Below are positions 9,894-19,170 of a stretch of DNA of 64,000 nucleotides, piece after piece. A program made the translations under genes and the position numbers. Numbering within the stretch: the first letter of the stretch is position 1; the number at the start of each line of letters is the position of its first letter. The notes under the pieces were generated by a model that saw only the letters and a program-made list of their open reading frames with translations, did not search any database and had not been told where the DNA came from. Origin of the DNA: Aurantiacibacter atlanticus (GTDB lineage: Bacteria; Pseudomonadota; Alphaproteobacteria; Sphingomonadales; Sphingomonadaceae). The stretch covers positions 2,728,001 to 2,792,000 of the forward strand of contig NZ_CP011310.1 of NCBI RefSeq assembly GCF_001077815.2. Reading direction: 5' to 3'.

Positions 9894-10624
9894 TCGATTG
9901 GCTGCGCGACGATCACCGCGATCCAAGCATAGATGTAGCCGGATGCACATTGCCTATCGCCATTCGCCGCCATCCCCGTGCGCGAAGGCTGACCATGCGA
10001 CTTGCCCCGGATGGCAGCGAATTACGCATCACCATGCCTAAATGGGGCCGCACCATCGATGCCATCGCCTTTGCCAATGCGCGAATCGAATGGATCGAAC
10101 GGCAGCTTGGCAAGTTGCCCGAAAGCATCCTTGTAACCGATGGCGCCTCAATCCCTTTTCGCGGGGAAAATCTGACAATCCACTGGCATGATGGTGACGC
10201 ACGCAAGGTGCGCAAGGAAGACGGCCAGCTGTATATTGGTGGACCGCGTGAGAGACTTTCCGCCCGGCTGCAACGCTGGCTGGAAGCCGAAGCGATACTG
10301 CTATTGGATGACGATCTTGCATTTTATTGCGATCGGGCAGGCCTGGACATGCCCGAATTGCGCCTGTCCCGCGCACAGCGGCGCTGGGGATCGTGTTCAG
10401 GGGATGGCAAGACAGGCCGCCGAATCAGGATCAACTGGCGTTTGGTGATGGCGCCCGATCATGTGCGCCGCTCTGTCGTGGCGCATGAAGTCGCGCATCT
10501 GGTCCATTTCGATCATTCTCCCGCCTTTCACCACTTGTTGTCCCGCCTGTTCGAGGACGAAATTGCCCGGGCCGATGCGTGGCTCAAGACGCAGGGCCGC
10601 TCACTTTACGCCGCCTTCGGGTGA
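9890..10624 (+). CDS. YgjP-like zinc metallopeptidase (DUF45, M48-like)
   Basis: A protein of about 244 residues with the zinc motif HEVAHLVHFDH, then FHHLLSRLF. The upstream block RLSRAQRRWGSCSGDG matches the family signature of a conserved WGSC. The GTG at 9890 overlaps the previous stop (GTGA); an ATG four codons earlier at 9878 is also possible. The substrate is not known. Confidence 0.85.
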   Translation: MIDWLRDDHRDPSIDVAGCTLPIAIRRHPRARRLTMRLAPDGSELRITMPKWGRTIDAIAFANARIEWIERQLGKLPESILVTDGASIPFRGENLTIHWHDGDARKVRKEDGQLYIGGPRERLSARLQRWLEAEAILLLDDDLAFYCDRAGLDMPELRLSRAQRRWGSCSGDGKTGRRIRINWRLVMAPDHVRRSVVAHEVAHLVHFDHSPAFHHLLSRLFEDEIARADAWLKTQGRSLYAAFG

Positions 10625-10679
10625 AGCAAGCGCGCGCAAGCACTGGCGGATTGCCCGCGCCGAGCCTATCTGTCGGGAC

Positions 10680-11144
10680 ATGAAGGCTTTCCTGCGACGT
10701 ATCTCGCCCAAGCGAGCGGTTAACGATTTTACCGATCAATGGCGGCAACCCACGCCGCATCGGTGGCAGATTCTTGGCGTCGCCTGCGCGGCAACCTTTG
10801 CGCTGTTTATGCTGTTGATCCCGGAAGGGGAGCATGTAGTCCCGCCTCGCCCCGATCTTATTTTCATCTCGACCTTCGATGAAAACCGCACAGAAGCACA
10901 GATCATCGCCGCCAATTGCGCCAATCAGGAATTGCAGAACGAATTACAGGCCCGGCTCGAGGAGCGCGAGGAATTGCGCCGTGAAATGTATCGTACACTT
11001 GGCCGCGCAACCTTTGTCGACGTGGATGAAATGGAAGCCCAAGCGGAGGCAGAGCGCGCTGCAACGGATGAAAGCGCGGACGGCCCGACAGAAGAAGAGC
11101 TCGCACTTACGCTAACGGAATATTGCGCACGTGGCGCAAGCTGA
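10680..11144 (+). CDS. Hypothetical single-span membrane protein
   Basis: About 154 residues from the ATG at 10680. A basic N-terminus is followed by one membrane helix (WQILGVACAATFALFMLLIP). A periplasmic domain then has a coiled-coil-like Glu/Arg-rich stretch (ELQARLEEREELRREMYRTLG) and an acidic tail. No domain was recognised. It overlaps the ribD start by 14 bases, suggesting shared transcription. Confidence 0.65.
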   Translation: MKAFLRRISPKRAVNDFTDQWRQPTPHRWQILGVACAATFALFMLLIPEGEHVVPPRPDLIFISTFDENRTEAQIIAANCANQELQNELQARLEEREELRREMYRTLGRATFVDVDEMEAQAEAERAATDESADGPTEEELALTLTEYCARGAS

Positions 11145-12102
11145 TGATGCACGATGCCTGGCAGCAGCGGCTGCTCTAGCAGAACGGGCGCGGCCATTGG
11201 CCTCCCCCAACCCTGGTGTTGGCGCGATAATACTTGCAGATGGCGTGGTCATCGGTCGCGGCTGGACGCAGGAAGGCGGACGCCCACATGCAGAGGCCAT
11301 GGCATTGCAGCAGGCAGGAGAGGCAGCGCGCGGCGCTGCGCTTTATGTAACACTGGAACCTTGTGCCCATCGCTCCCCCCGTGGGCCTGCCTGTGCCGAC
11401 CTGGTGGCGGAGGCTGGTCTGGCACGGGTCATCATCGGCATGCGCGATCCCGATCCGCGCACAGCCGGAAGTGGCCTTGATCTTCTTGAGCAAGCGGGGT
11501 TGATCGTAACCGAAGCGGGCCTCAGCAGCGAAGAACTTGGCCTTTCAGGGCACATGGCGCAGCTTCAACTAGGCCGTCCACATGTCACTCTGAAGCTGGC
11601 CATGTCGCTTGATGGATGCATCGCGATGGCGGGGGGCGAAAGCCAATGGATCACCGGCGAAGCAGCGCGCGCGCATGCCCACCGCGAACGCGCGCGAGCC
11701 GATGCGATATTGATTGGCGGGGAAACGCTGCGCGCCGACAATCCGCGCCTCGACGTTCGCCTTCCCGGTCTTGCCCTCCGTTCGCCCCGGCGGATGGTGC
11801 TGACGCGATCGGATGCGCCCGATGGCTGGACGGCGATAAATTCCCCGGCTGGAATCGCCACTTTGGATGATGTCCGCTACCTTTTCATCGAAGGTGGATC
11901 AGGCGCGGCGGCTGCATTTCTCGCTCATGACCTCGTGGACCGCCTGCTGATCTATCGCGCGCCAATGCTGATCGGCGGCGGCCGGGCAAGCATCGGTGAT
12001 ATCGGACTTGGCGATCTTGCCAGCGCGCATGATCGCTGGAGGCTGGACGATACTCGTCAGTTGGCGCAGGACAGGCTCGAAATCTTCAATCGCAGGCGTT
12101 AA
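11131..12102 (+). CDS. ribD: RibD, bifunctional riboflavin deaminase/reductase
   Basis: A 323-residue protein that deaminates and then reduces the pyrimidine intermediate of riboflavin synthesis. The deaminase domain has zinc ligands H53 (HAE), C78 and C88 (PCAHRSPRGPAC) with catalytic E55. The C-terminal reductase domain starts near HVTLKLAMSLDG and has ADAILIGGETLRADNPRL. It starts at GTG and lies 9 bases before ribE. Confidence 0.95.
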   Translation: MAQADDARCLAAAAALAERARPLASPNPGVGAIILADGVVIGRGWTQEGGRPHAEAMALQQAGEAARGAALYVTLEPCAHRSPRGPACADLVAEAGLARVIIGMRDPDPRTAGSGLDLLEQAGLIVTEAGLSSEELGLSGHMAQLQLGRPHVTLKLAMSLDGCIAMAGGESQWITGEAARAHAHRERARADAILIGGETLRADNPRLDVRLPGLALRSPRRMVLTRSDAPDGWTAINSPAGIATLDDVRYLFIEGGSGAAAAFLAHDLVDRLLIYRAPMLIGGGRASIGDIGLGDLASAHDRWRLDDTRQLAQDRLEIFNRRR

Positions 12103-12111
12103 GGATCAGCC

Positions 12112-12732
12112 ATGTTTACCGGGATTGTTACAGCTATCGGCACAATTGCCAACGCCCAACAGCATGGCGATCTGCGCCTGCGCATCGAATGTCCTTTCGA
12201 TCCGGCCGAGATTGCCATCGGCGCTTCCATAGCCTGTTCGGGCGTTTGCCTGACCGTTGTCGACCGCGGCGGCACGGCGGGGGATGCGCATTTTACCGTC
12301 GATGTCTCGTCCGAGACCGTTTCGCGCACTGCCACGGGTATGTGGGAAGAAGGTGCGCGATTAAACCTTGAGCCATCGTTACGCGTGGGTGACGAGATTG
12401 GCGGGCATATCGTCACCGGCCATGTCGATCGCGTCGGCAAGGTGGTGGACTGGCAGCCTGTAGGCGGTTCGATGGAGGTTGTGATTTCCGCCCCTGCCCC
12501 TTTGGCGCCCTATATTGCGGAAAAAGGATCAATCACGGTCGATGGCGTTTCGTTGACGGTCAATAGTATCGAGGACAAGCCCGATGGCACGGTCCTGTTC
12601 ACGCTCAATATTATTCCGCATACGGAAGAAGTCACGACTCTTGGCGAGTTGCGGCAGGGCGGGCAGGTCAATCTGGAGATTGATACGCTGGCGCGATATC
12701 TCCACCGGATGCAAATGTTGAAAACAGACTAA
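12112..12732 (+). CDS. ribE: Riboflavin synthase alpha chain
   Basis: A 206-residue riboflavin synthase with the start MFTGIV and two tandem lumazine-binding repeats (IACSGVCLTVV and GSITVDGVSLTVN). It converts dimethyl-ribityllumazine to riboflavin. It follows ribD in the same operon. Its TAA interlocks with the stop of the convergent GNAT pseudogene. Confidence 0.96.
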   Translation: MFTGIVTAIGTIANAQQHGDLRLRIECPFDPAEIAIGASIACSGVCLTVVDRGGTAGDAHFTVDVSSETVSRTATGMWEEGARLNLEPSLRVGDEIGGHIVTGHVDRVGKVVDWQPVGGSMEVVISAPAPLAPYIAEKGSITVDGVSLTVNSIEDKPDGTVLFTLNIIPHTEEVTTLGELRQGGQVNLEIDTLARYLHRMQMLKTD

Positions 12733-13288
12733 TCGGCGCCAAGGCTCGCCACATAATCGGCGCGGCACAGCTCATAATAAAGATGGACGATTTCGCGGCC
12801 ACCATGCTCCAGCCGTTCAGAACGGAAAGGCGCAAGGCGTGCCCCGATCTTTTCGAGCGCCCGGCGGCTGCGACAGTTTTCCTCTCCGGCGCGAAAATCC
12901 ACGCGGGCGACGGATTCAAGCGCATGCCCCACCATGAGGCGTTTCATTTCACGATTGTGGCCCCGCCCCCAACAAGCGCGAGACAGAAAAGTGTAACCTA
13001 TCTCCACCGATCCGCCATCGGCAGGATCAAATCTACGAAATTGCGAGGACCCGAAATTGCATCTGTGCGCCGGTCACTCACGACCAGCGCCCTGCCATGC
13101 TCCAGTGCCTCGACAAAAAAGTCGCGAAAGACAGGTTCCTGCCAGCGATTGGATATCGGATGCATTGCTCAGATTGCCGGGTCTGACGCGACGGCGAAGA
13201 GGCCATCCCAATCCGCGGGCCGAAGCGGGCGCAGATGCACTATCTGGCCCTGAAGCACTGGCTGTGCTGTGAAGCCATTGTCCGACAT
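12729..13288 (-). pseudogene. GNAT acetyltransferase (RimJ/RimL type), broken
   Basis: Starting at 13288 the frame reads like a GNAT N-terminus (VLQGQIVHLRPLRPADWDGL...SDPAI). Codon 40 is then TGA (13169-13171), where the family has a Trp before a His-Pro pair. After it the frame resumes (AMHPISNRWQEPVFRDFF). A one-base loss near 13050 then shifts the frame. The C-terminal half (VEIGYTFLSRACWGRGHNREMK, acetyl-CoA loop) is intact in a third segment. Restored length would be about 186 residues. Two independent lesions argue for a true pseudogene over a single sequencing error. Confidence 0.82.
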
Positions 13289-13289
13289 T

Positions 13290-13538
13290 CTAGCCAAACA
13301 GCCGTTTCAATAAGCTCCGGTCGGATCTACGCGGAGAGGTGGTATCGCCCATTTCGAAAAGGTAATTGGCCAGCTGCATCGCCTGATTGCGATCCATGAG
13401 ATAAATCTGTGTCTTTACATCGTCTTTACTGAAAGGCGGTGGTTTAGCCACGCTTTGAACATGCAGGGTAACGCGGTCCCCCACAGTGGTGGAAGACCAG
13501 CCGACCACTGCTCCATAATCTTCACTTTGACTCTTCAT
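13290..13538 (-). CDS. Hypothetical small protein
   Basis: An 82-residue protein with a good ribosome site (AAGGAGG about 9 bases before the ATG). It has a PPPFSKDDVKTQIYLMDRNQAMQLANYLFEMG block that looks structured, and a basic C-terminus (SDRSLLKRLFG). No family was recognised. It ends two bases before the GNAT pseudogene start. Confidence 0.6.
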   Translation of the reverse strand: MKSQSEDYGAVVGWSSTTVGDRVTLHVQSVAKPPPFSKDDVKTQIYLMDRNQAMQLANYLFEMGDTTSPRRSDRSLLKRLFG

Positions 13539-13616
13539 CGCATGAACCTCCTTCCTGAGTTGAAAGGTGGTTAGGGGATTTTGCCAATCTATACCATTGT
13601 CAGTGTGTGGATGACT

Positions 13617-14804
13617 TCAGGCAGGCGTGTTGGCGGCCACTTCGGCCAGAGCCGATACAAATGTATCGATATTGCCCATGGTCAGGCCAGCCACGTTGAT
13701 CCGTCCAGATCCCGCCATGTAGATCGCATGATCATCACGCAGCATTTGCACCTGTTCCTTGTTCACGGGCAGCATGGCGAACATGCCTTTCTGACGGCCC
13801 AATGGCTCAAGATCGACAGCGCCTGCATGGTTTGCGGAAGCAAGCCTCTCACGCACCTGCGCAATGCGGCCACGCATCGCGGCAAGTTCTTCCAGCCATT
13901 GCGCGGTCAATGCTTCGTCATCCAGCACCACGCGCACTGCGGCCCCGCCGTGATCAGGCGGCATCGACCAGTTTGCCCGCGCCAGTGCGGCAGCATTGGA
14001 TACAACGCGCGTGGTTGCGGCCGGATCGCCGGTCAGCACGTAGAATGCGCCGACGCGATCACGATAAAGGCCGAAATTCTTGTCACAGCTATAGGCGACC
14101 AGCACTTCATCCACGCGGCCTGCCACGGCGCGCAGGCCATAGGCATCTTCTTCCATGCCGTCTCCCAGGCCCTGATAGGCGAGGTCGATAACGGGCAGCA
14201 CCGGACTTTGCGCTAACAGCCCTGCAATCTCGTCCCATTCGTCATTGGTGTAATCAACGCCGGTGGGATTGTGGCAGCAACCATGAAGCAGCACGACATC
14301 CTTTTCGTCCGCATCGCCAAGCGCGCTGCGAAGGGCCGCCATATCGGCGCGGCCATTGTCTGCAGCATGCGAAAATCCGACCACTTCAAGTTCCAGATCG
14401 GAAACGATCTGTGCGTGGTTGGGCCAGCTTGGCGTGCCCATCAATACGCGCCGTGCACCGGCCCTCTTGGCCAGCGCCAGTGCCAGTCTTACCGCGCCAG
14501 TGCCGCCCGGCGTCTGCATGCCATCAAGCCTGCCATCGGCAGGGGCCGTATCGCCAAAGATATGCGGAACCAGGGCAGTGACAAAACCCATGTCGCCTTC
14601 AGGACCTAAATAGGCCTTGCTCGGCTGATCATCCACCAGCCTGCGCTCTGCACCTTTAATGGCCGCAAAAACCGGCGTCGCCCCATCGGCCGTGCGATAG
14701 ACGCCAACGCCAAGGTCGATCTTGGAAGGCCGGTCATCGGCGTTGTAAAGCTTGATCAGCGCAAGGAGCGCATCGGGCGATTGTTGTTCGAGTCGTTGCA
14801 GCAT
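13617..14804 (-). CDS. Aromatic/aspartate aminotransferase (class I)
   Basis: About 395 residues from MLQRLEQQ; a longer frame exists upstream but family members start here. It is a PLP enzyme of the AspC/TyrB subgroup: KIDLGVGVYRTADG, GGTGAVRLALALAKR, HGCCHNPTGVDYT, and the Schiff-base lysine in YSCDKNFGLYRDR. It transfers amino groups between aspartate or aromatic amino acids and 2-oxoglutarate; the substrate cannot be told from sequence alone. Confidence 0.9.
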   Translation of the reverse strand: MLQRLEQQSPDALLALIKLYNADDRPSKIDLGVGVYRTADGATPVFAAIKGAERRLVDDQPSKAYLGPEGDMGFVTALVPHIFGDTAPADGRLDGMQTPGGTGAVRLALALAKRAGARRVLMGTPSWPNHAQIVSDLELEVVGFSHAADNGRADMAALRSALGDADEKDVVLLHGCCHNPTGVDYTNDEWDEIAGLLAQSPVLPVIDLAYQGLGDGMEEDAYGLRAVAGRVDEVLVAYSCDKNFGLYRDRVGAFYVLTGDPAATTRVVSNAAALARANWSMPPDHGGAAVRVVLDDEALTAQWLEELAAMRGRIAQVRERLASANHAGAVDLEPLGRQKGMFAMLPVNKEQVQMLRDDHAIYMAGSGRINVAGLTMGNIDTFVSALAEVAANTPA

Positions 14805-14908
14805 GATGCGCCGCTCAATGCTCCACCGACTCGATGATCGCAAGGCTTCGCAGCGATCTATCCGTCAGCAAATCGCCAGCGCTCCCGCTTTCTGGCGAAA
14901 CGACCTGC

Positions 14909-15703
14909 TCAGAAGGGCAGCCAGCGCTGTTCGCGCGAGAACCGCATATAGCCGGCATTGACGCCCAGTCGCAGGCCCGCTCCCACGCGGATCGGGATCA
15001 TCACGACATCGCCCTTGCGCACATAGCTGGCGTGGAAGCCACCAACCAGATAGGCCTGTCCTTCACCTGCCGGATAACGTTCGTAAAGCTCATCCGTATC
15101 ATGAAGGTTGTAGACCAGCACAAAGGTATTGCCAGCATTCGCGCCTGCATCCAGCCCGATGGATGGCCCGGTCCAGTAAACCGGCATATTGCCTTCTACC
15201 GCGTGATACATTGTGCCCGAACCATAGCGGACTCCCACTACGAACGCGCCGCCACCTTCGCGTCCGACGATATAGGCATTGGGTTCACCCTGGTCGGAAA
15301 GAATATCCTGGATTAGTCGCGCAAGCCCTTCGGCCCCTTGGCCAAACAGACCCTCTGCCGCGCCGATAAGATCATCCTCGCCATAAGTGGTCGGGCTTTG
15401 ATCTGCCGCGGGCGTGGTATCCACGGTTGCGCTATCGTAGGTGGGGTTTTCAGGCGGCAGATCGATTGACGGGCGCGCCTCCTGCGTTTCGTAACGCTCG
15501 CCCGGATCATCATAATCATAGCTGCTGTTGCTGGGATCACTACTGATTTCGCCTGAAGCTTCGTCGTGCAGATCGCCGTCAATGATGACATCTGGATCGA
15601 CAGTCTCCATCTGGGCGAAAGCCGGGGCAGCGCCAAAGGCCAGCACTGGCACTGCCAGCGATATGGCGGCAAGGCGGAAGTTACGGGCGAAATTCAAAAT
15701 CAT
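14909..15703 (-). CDS. DUF1134 / EipA-like envelope protein
   Basis: A 264-residue exported protein. The signal peptide ends near APAFAQ. A low-complexity acidic/proline-rich region (residues 35-105) is followed by the DUF1134 domain (EGLARLIQDILSDQGEPNAYIVGREGGGAFVVGVRYGSG, then GPSIGLDAGANAG). Brucella EipA, of this family, is a periplasmic beta-barrel-like protein needed for envelope integrity. A similar role is inferred. Confidence 0.85.
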   Translation of the reverse strand: MILNFARNFRLAAISLAVPVLAFGAAPAFAQMETVDPDVIIDGDLHDEASGEISSDPSNSSYDYDDPGERYETQEARPSIDLPPENPTYDSATVDTTPAADQSPTTYGEDDLIGAAEGLFGQGAEGLARLIQDILSDQGEPNAYIVGREGGGAFVVGVRYGSGTMYHAVEGNMPVYWTGPSIGLDAGANAGNTFVLVYNLHDTDELYERYPAGEGQAYLVGGFHASYVRKGDVVMIPIRVGAGLRLGVNAGYMRFSREQRWLPF

Positions 15704-15933
15704 GGCCAGGTTTTCCCTTGGGTTCGGCAGACGCGTTCGCCCTTAAAAGAATCCTTTGCGGCTGAAGCAGCAATGAATAGGCGGCAAAACGAATCCGTTT
15801 TGCGCTGAAGCGAAGGAACGCCTTGCGACAGCGCGTTTGAGCGGAGCAACCGCCAGTCGGGCAATTTCCCTGCTCAACGCCTCTTGAAGCGCACGCCCCC
15901 CCTCGTTATAGCGCGCATCTTGCCGCCGGGTCC

Positions 15934-16025
15934 GGAGACGTGGGTGAGTGGCTGAAACCAGTTCCCTGCTAAGGAACCATACCTCTACCGGGGTATCGAG
16001 GGTTCGAATCCCTCCGTCTCCGCCA
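15934..16025 (+). tRNA. tRNA-Ser (anticodon GCT)
   Basis: A 92-base tRNA. The acceptor stem GGAGACG pairs with CGTCTCC, followed by discriminator G and an encoded CCA. The anticodon stem GTTCC/GGAAC holds loop CTGCTAA with anticodon GCT (15968-15970). A long variable arm and GGTTCGAATC T-loop fit serine. The 3' end is the integration site of the downstream island. Confidence 0.97.
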
Positions 16026-16028
16026 CCT
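16011..16028 (+). repeat. attL of the genomic island (18-bp direct repeat)
   Basis: The 18 bases CCTCCGTCTCCGCCACCT at the 3' end of tRNA-Ser recur exactly at 37045-37062. The tRNA remains intact on the integrase side, the usual outcome of tyrosine-integrase insertion into a tRNA 3' end. Confidence 0.88.
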
Positions 16029-16191
16029 ATACCATCCCAAGAGATCCCAGAAAGTCCCTGAAAGCCGCAGAATTCTGCGGTTTTTCGGCCTTGCATTGGA
16101 ATCTCTAGTTCTTATTTTGTTCTAACCCTTCCCACACTTTCTACCCACCATTGTGGGAGCAGATGTGGGAAGAGAACCAGGATGGATGGCT

Positions 16192-17340
16192 ATGGGAAAA
16201 CTTTCCGCTGCTCAGATTCGAGCTCTCACTAAACCGGGCCGCTACATGGATGGCGATGGACTATCGCTGCTGCTCACCGCCCCAAGAAAGGGGTATTGGG
16301 TGCTGCGCGCGACCATAAACGGACGCCGAAGGGACATCGGCCTAGGGCCGCTAGACTTGGTGAAATTGGCTGAAGCGCGCGAACTCGCGATCGACATGCG
16401 CCGCGATATTCAGCGAGGCATTGATCCGATCGAAGAGCGCAAGCGCCAGAAAATCGAAATCCTCACGTTCAAGGCCGCCGCAGAGAAGGTCCACACGGAG
16501 CAGAAAGCAACCTGGAAGAACGGCAAGCATCAGGATCAGTGGATCAAGACGCTCGAAACCTATGCCTTCCCGAAGCTTGGCGACAGACTCGTTAACGACA
16601 TTGAGGGACCGCTCATCCGTGAAGTGCTTCTCGATTTCTGGCTGGAAAAGCCGGAGACTGCTCGCCGCGTAAAGCAACGGATCGGCGTTGTGCTTGATTG
16701 GGCCTATGCAAACGGAATGCGCGCGACCGAAGCGCCGATGCGCTCGCTGAGCCGTGCCCTGCCAAGACAGCCCAAGCAGGACGGCCATTTCGCTGCGATG
16801 CCCTATGAGGATGTCCCAACTTTCTTGAAGCATCTGAACAAGCGAACGAGTGTCGCACGGCACGCGCTTGAGTTCCTGATCCTGACTGCCTCTCGATCGG
16901 GCGAAGTGCGGGGTGCTAAATGGGCGGAGATCAATCTGGACGCAAAGCTCTGGACTGTCCCCGCGGAGCGGATGAAGGTAGGAAAGGAACACGTGGTACC
17001 GCTGACTGATGCGACAATCGACGTGCTCGAACGTGCCAGACCTTACTACGCTGAATGCAGCGATCTGGTCTTCCCCGGTCGCAACGTCTTGCGCCCGATG
17101 TCCGACATGACGCTGCTCAAGATCCTGCGTTACGCCAAGTTGCCCTTCACCGTTCACGGCTTTCGATCTGCGTTCCGCGACTGGGCCGCCGAGAAGACCA
17201 GCTATCCCGGCGAGGTGGCGGAAGCGGCGCTAGCGCACACGGCCGGCAACAAAGTGGAAGCGGCCTACCGAAGGACCAACTATTTAGAAAAGCGACGGGA
17301 GCTGATGCGCGAGTGGTCGGGCTTTTGCGTTGAAAGGTGA
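16192..17340 (+). CDS. int: Tyrosine integrase of the island
   Basis: About 382 residues from MGKLSAAQIRAL; upstream starts at 16186 and 16153 are possible. The N-terminal DUF4102-type arm-binding domain (YMDGDGLSLLL...GYWVLRATINGRRRDIGLGP) is followed by a core-binding and a catalytic domain. Catalytic residues are R235 (TASRSGEVR), H322 and R325 (HGFRSAFRDW), H349 and Y359. It starts 167 bases after the tRNA, directed away from it, as in P4-type islands. It should catalyse integration and excision. Confidence 0.94.
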   Translation: MGKLSAAQIRALTKPGRYMDGDGLSLLLTAPRKGYWVLRATINGRRRDIGLGPLDLVKLAEARELAIDMRRDIQRGIDPIEERKRQKIEILTFKAAAEKVHTEQKATWKNGKHQDQWIKTLETYAFPKLGDRLVNDIEGPLIREVLLDFWLEKPETARRVKQRIGVVLDWAYANGMRATEAPMRSLSRALPRQPKQDGHFAAMPYEDVPTFLKHLNKRTSVARHALEFLILTASRSGEVRGAKWAEINLDAKLWTVPAERMKVGKEHVVPLTDATIDVLERARPYYAECSDLVFPGRNVLRPMSDMTLLKILRYAKLPFTVHGFRSAFRDWAAEKTSYPGEVAEAALAHTAGNKVEAAYRRTNYLEKRRELMREWSGFCVER

Positions 17341-17648
17341 ACAAGCACTCGCGAAAGCACGGCGGCATTCGCCCCAATCCCAGCCGTTCTGCCTGTTGGT
17401 TCGCTGCCCCAAAAGCTGACACTTACTCGATCCCAGCGCCATCAGGCTGCTCCAGCAACCTGCGTGAAATTTGAGGCGGGTATTGGCTCCCACCGTGCCG
17501 CTCCAGATGATAGCCATCCTTTGCGCTGACTGCCCTTTTTCATTCCAAAGTTGAACCCGCGCCCCGCTACCCCCCAGCGTATAAATCTTACACCCCACCA
17601 TACCGATCAGGGACAAAGGGGCGCCAAACGCTGTCGATAAGGGCACGC
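17341..17648. other. Intergenic, no gene seen
   Basis: 308 bases between the converging integrase and reverse transcriptase genes. ORFs here are antisense to neighbours or lack coding character. I see no clear terminator or repeat. Confidence 0.5.
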
Positions 17649-18590
17649 TCATTGATTGTTCGCAATGTGCGCCTCAGACAAACGCTCGACAAAATTCGGG
17701 CCGTATTTTGCTTTGAGCTTCTCTACGAAATCAGGCTCTACACTGCCGATGAAGGCTATGTAGCCGAGTAGCATTTGGTTTTCTTCGGCGGTGTTCGCAC
17801 CTTTAAGCGCGTGATAAATTGCTGATCGTATATAACGTTTGCGATCTCTGCCGATCGTGACTCGGCCATCATTGGCCAAAACCAATCCGGTAACAGTTCG
17901 GCGATATTTCGTGGTCGCAACGACAGTCTTCAATGCGTTGATTGTCAGCTCAGGCGCATCAGTATCACGGATAATATCCTTGAGGATCCCGTCGACGGAA
18001 TTGAGGTGACCAGTGCGAGGGGCCGAAAAGGTCAAATCGTCAGCATATCGCGTGTATATAATCTTTTCCTTGGCGAGCTCATCCGCCAATCGTTTGTCAA
18101 AGTCATGCAAGAGAACATTCGAGAGCCAGGGGGAGGATGGGGCTCCCATAGCCAATCGAAGTATCGAACTGCCTGGCGTGACGTGGAACATCAGGCGAGC
18201 AGTGAGCGCAACGTCTTCCTGATCCTCGAAAACGCCCTTCTCAGCGCAATAGGTCTCCCAATCCCTAGCGCGTATCGAATGGAAAAAATCTTTGAAGTCA
18301 TACTTCTTGATGGGGCCAGATTGTGAATGAGGCGCCGCATTATCGAGAATTGACTTGCCCTTCCTGTAAGCGGTCGCGCTCTCATGGATGGGCAGGGCGT
18401 CAAGGTATTTAACAAGCGCACGTTGAAGTGCTTTGACTTCACGTGCCGGTTGCGAAATGAGCCTCTTGCCTCTCGTGCGCTTATCAATCGTATAGAACTT
18501 GTAGCTGCGCGGCGCGCGCGCGATTATACGCTCGACGTCGGCATCGCTAAGGCCAGTTTCGCTGGAGAGATGTTTGATGAGATCGCTCAC
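17649..18590 (-). CDS. Retron reverse transcriptase
   Basis: A 313-residue RT with retron-specific marks: NAAPH (NAxxH) at 84-88, GAPSSPWLSN at 149-158, catalytic YADD at 182-185, and VTG at 233-235 after the palm. Retron RTs copy part of their own ncRNA into msDNA that stays branched to the RNA. The start is GTG, overlapping the effector stop (GTGA), so translation was probably coupled to the effector gene. That gene is now split by an IS, which may lower RT expression. The RT itself looks complete. Confidence 0.93.
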   Translation of the reverse strand: MSDLIKHLSSETGLSDADVERIIARAPRSYKFYTIDKRTRGKRLISQPAREVKALQRALVKYLDALPIHESATAYRKGKSILDNAAPHSQSGPIKKYDFKDFFHSIRARDWETYCAEKGVFEDQEDVALTARLMFHVTPGSSILRLAMGAPSSPWLSNVLLHDFDKRLADELAKEKIIYTRYADDLTFSAPRTGHLNSVDGILKDIIRDTDAPELTINALKTVVATTKYRRTVTGLVLANDGRVTIGRDRKRYIRSAIYHALKGANTAEENQMLLGYIAFIGSVEPDFVEKLKAKYGPNFVERLSEAHIANNQ

Positions 18591-18833
18591 GCCTCCGCCC
18601 CCGTAACTTTACTTATCGCGCGGAAACGAGGTTCGTCATGTTCCTTCCAATATTTGCGAATGTCCATCTTTCGGCGAGCTCTGTTCTTTGGGAGAGTCTC
18701 ACCGAGATACCGGAAATTCACCGCTTCCTTGTCTGGAACTGCTACTAGGAAGTCGCGAAAACCCTTACGTTCCACAACAAGCCAATCGACCGATTTCGCG
18801 CAGAGGAGGTAGGATCGCAGGCGTTCTCTCGTG

Positions 18834-18837
18834 AGTG
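18834..18837. repeat. Target-site duplication AGTG, left copy
   Basis: AGTG directly before the IS left end; the right copy is at 20108-20111. Four bases fits the IS407-like groups of the IS3 family. Confidence 0.8.
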
Positions 18838-18903
18838 TGACGTGACCCCCTGATTTTCCTCCAAGTTGGATTAGAGTCCGGCCCTGACAGAAGGACGGAC
18901 GAG

Positions 18904-19170
18904 ATGAAGAGAACGAGGTTTTCAGAAGAGCAGATCATTGGCGTGCTGAAGGAAGCGGAGGCGGGAGCCAAGACCGCTGACCTTGCCCGTCGGCACGGTG
19001 TATCTGAAGCGACGATCTACAACTGGAAGTCGAAGTATGGCGGGATGGAAGTGTCCGATGCCCGGCGGCTGAAGGAGCTGGAGAGCGAGAACGCGAAGCT
19101 GAAGCGTTTGCTGGCCGATGCGATGCTGGACAAGGCGGCGTTGAAGGATCTTCTGGCAAAAAAGTTTTGA
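18904..19170 (+). CDS. IS3-family transposase OrfA
   Basis: An 88-residue HTH_Tnp_1 protein: [44 protein letters not shown], then a leucine-zipper-like [18 protein letters not shown]. It binds the IS ends. It ends just after the heptamer A-AAA-AAG (19158-19164), which can cause a -1 shift into orfB. Confidence 0.93.
   Translation: MKRTRFSEEQIIGVLKEAEAGAKTADLARRHGVSEATIYNWKSKYGGMEVSDARRLKELESENAKLKRLLADAMLDKAALKDLLAKKF
19158..19164 (+). promoter_or_regulatory. Programmed -1 frameshift heptamer A-AAA-AAG
   Basis: The heptamer sits in frame as GCA-AAA-AAG near the end of orfA. Shifting back one base gives [12 protein letters not shown], the start of orfB. This is the standard IS3-family arrangement. 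Confidence 0.75.

Noticed and set aside
13169..13171. Reading TGA as a recoded codon in the GNAT gene
   Set aside because: A separate frameshift lies downstream and no other gene here needs recoding.
15743..16096. A 117-codon ORF antisense to the tRNA-Ser gene
   Set aside because: It covers the tRNA and has no coding features.
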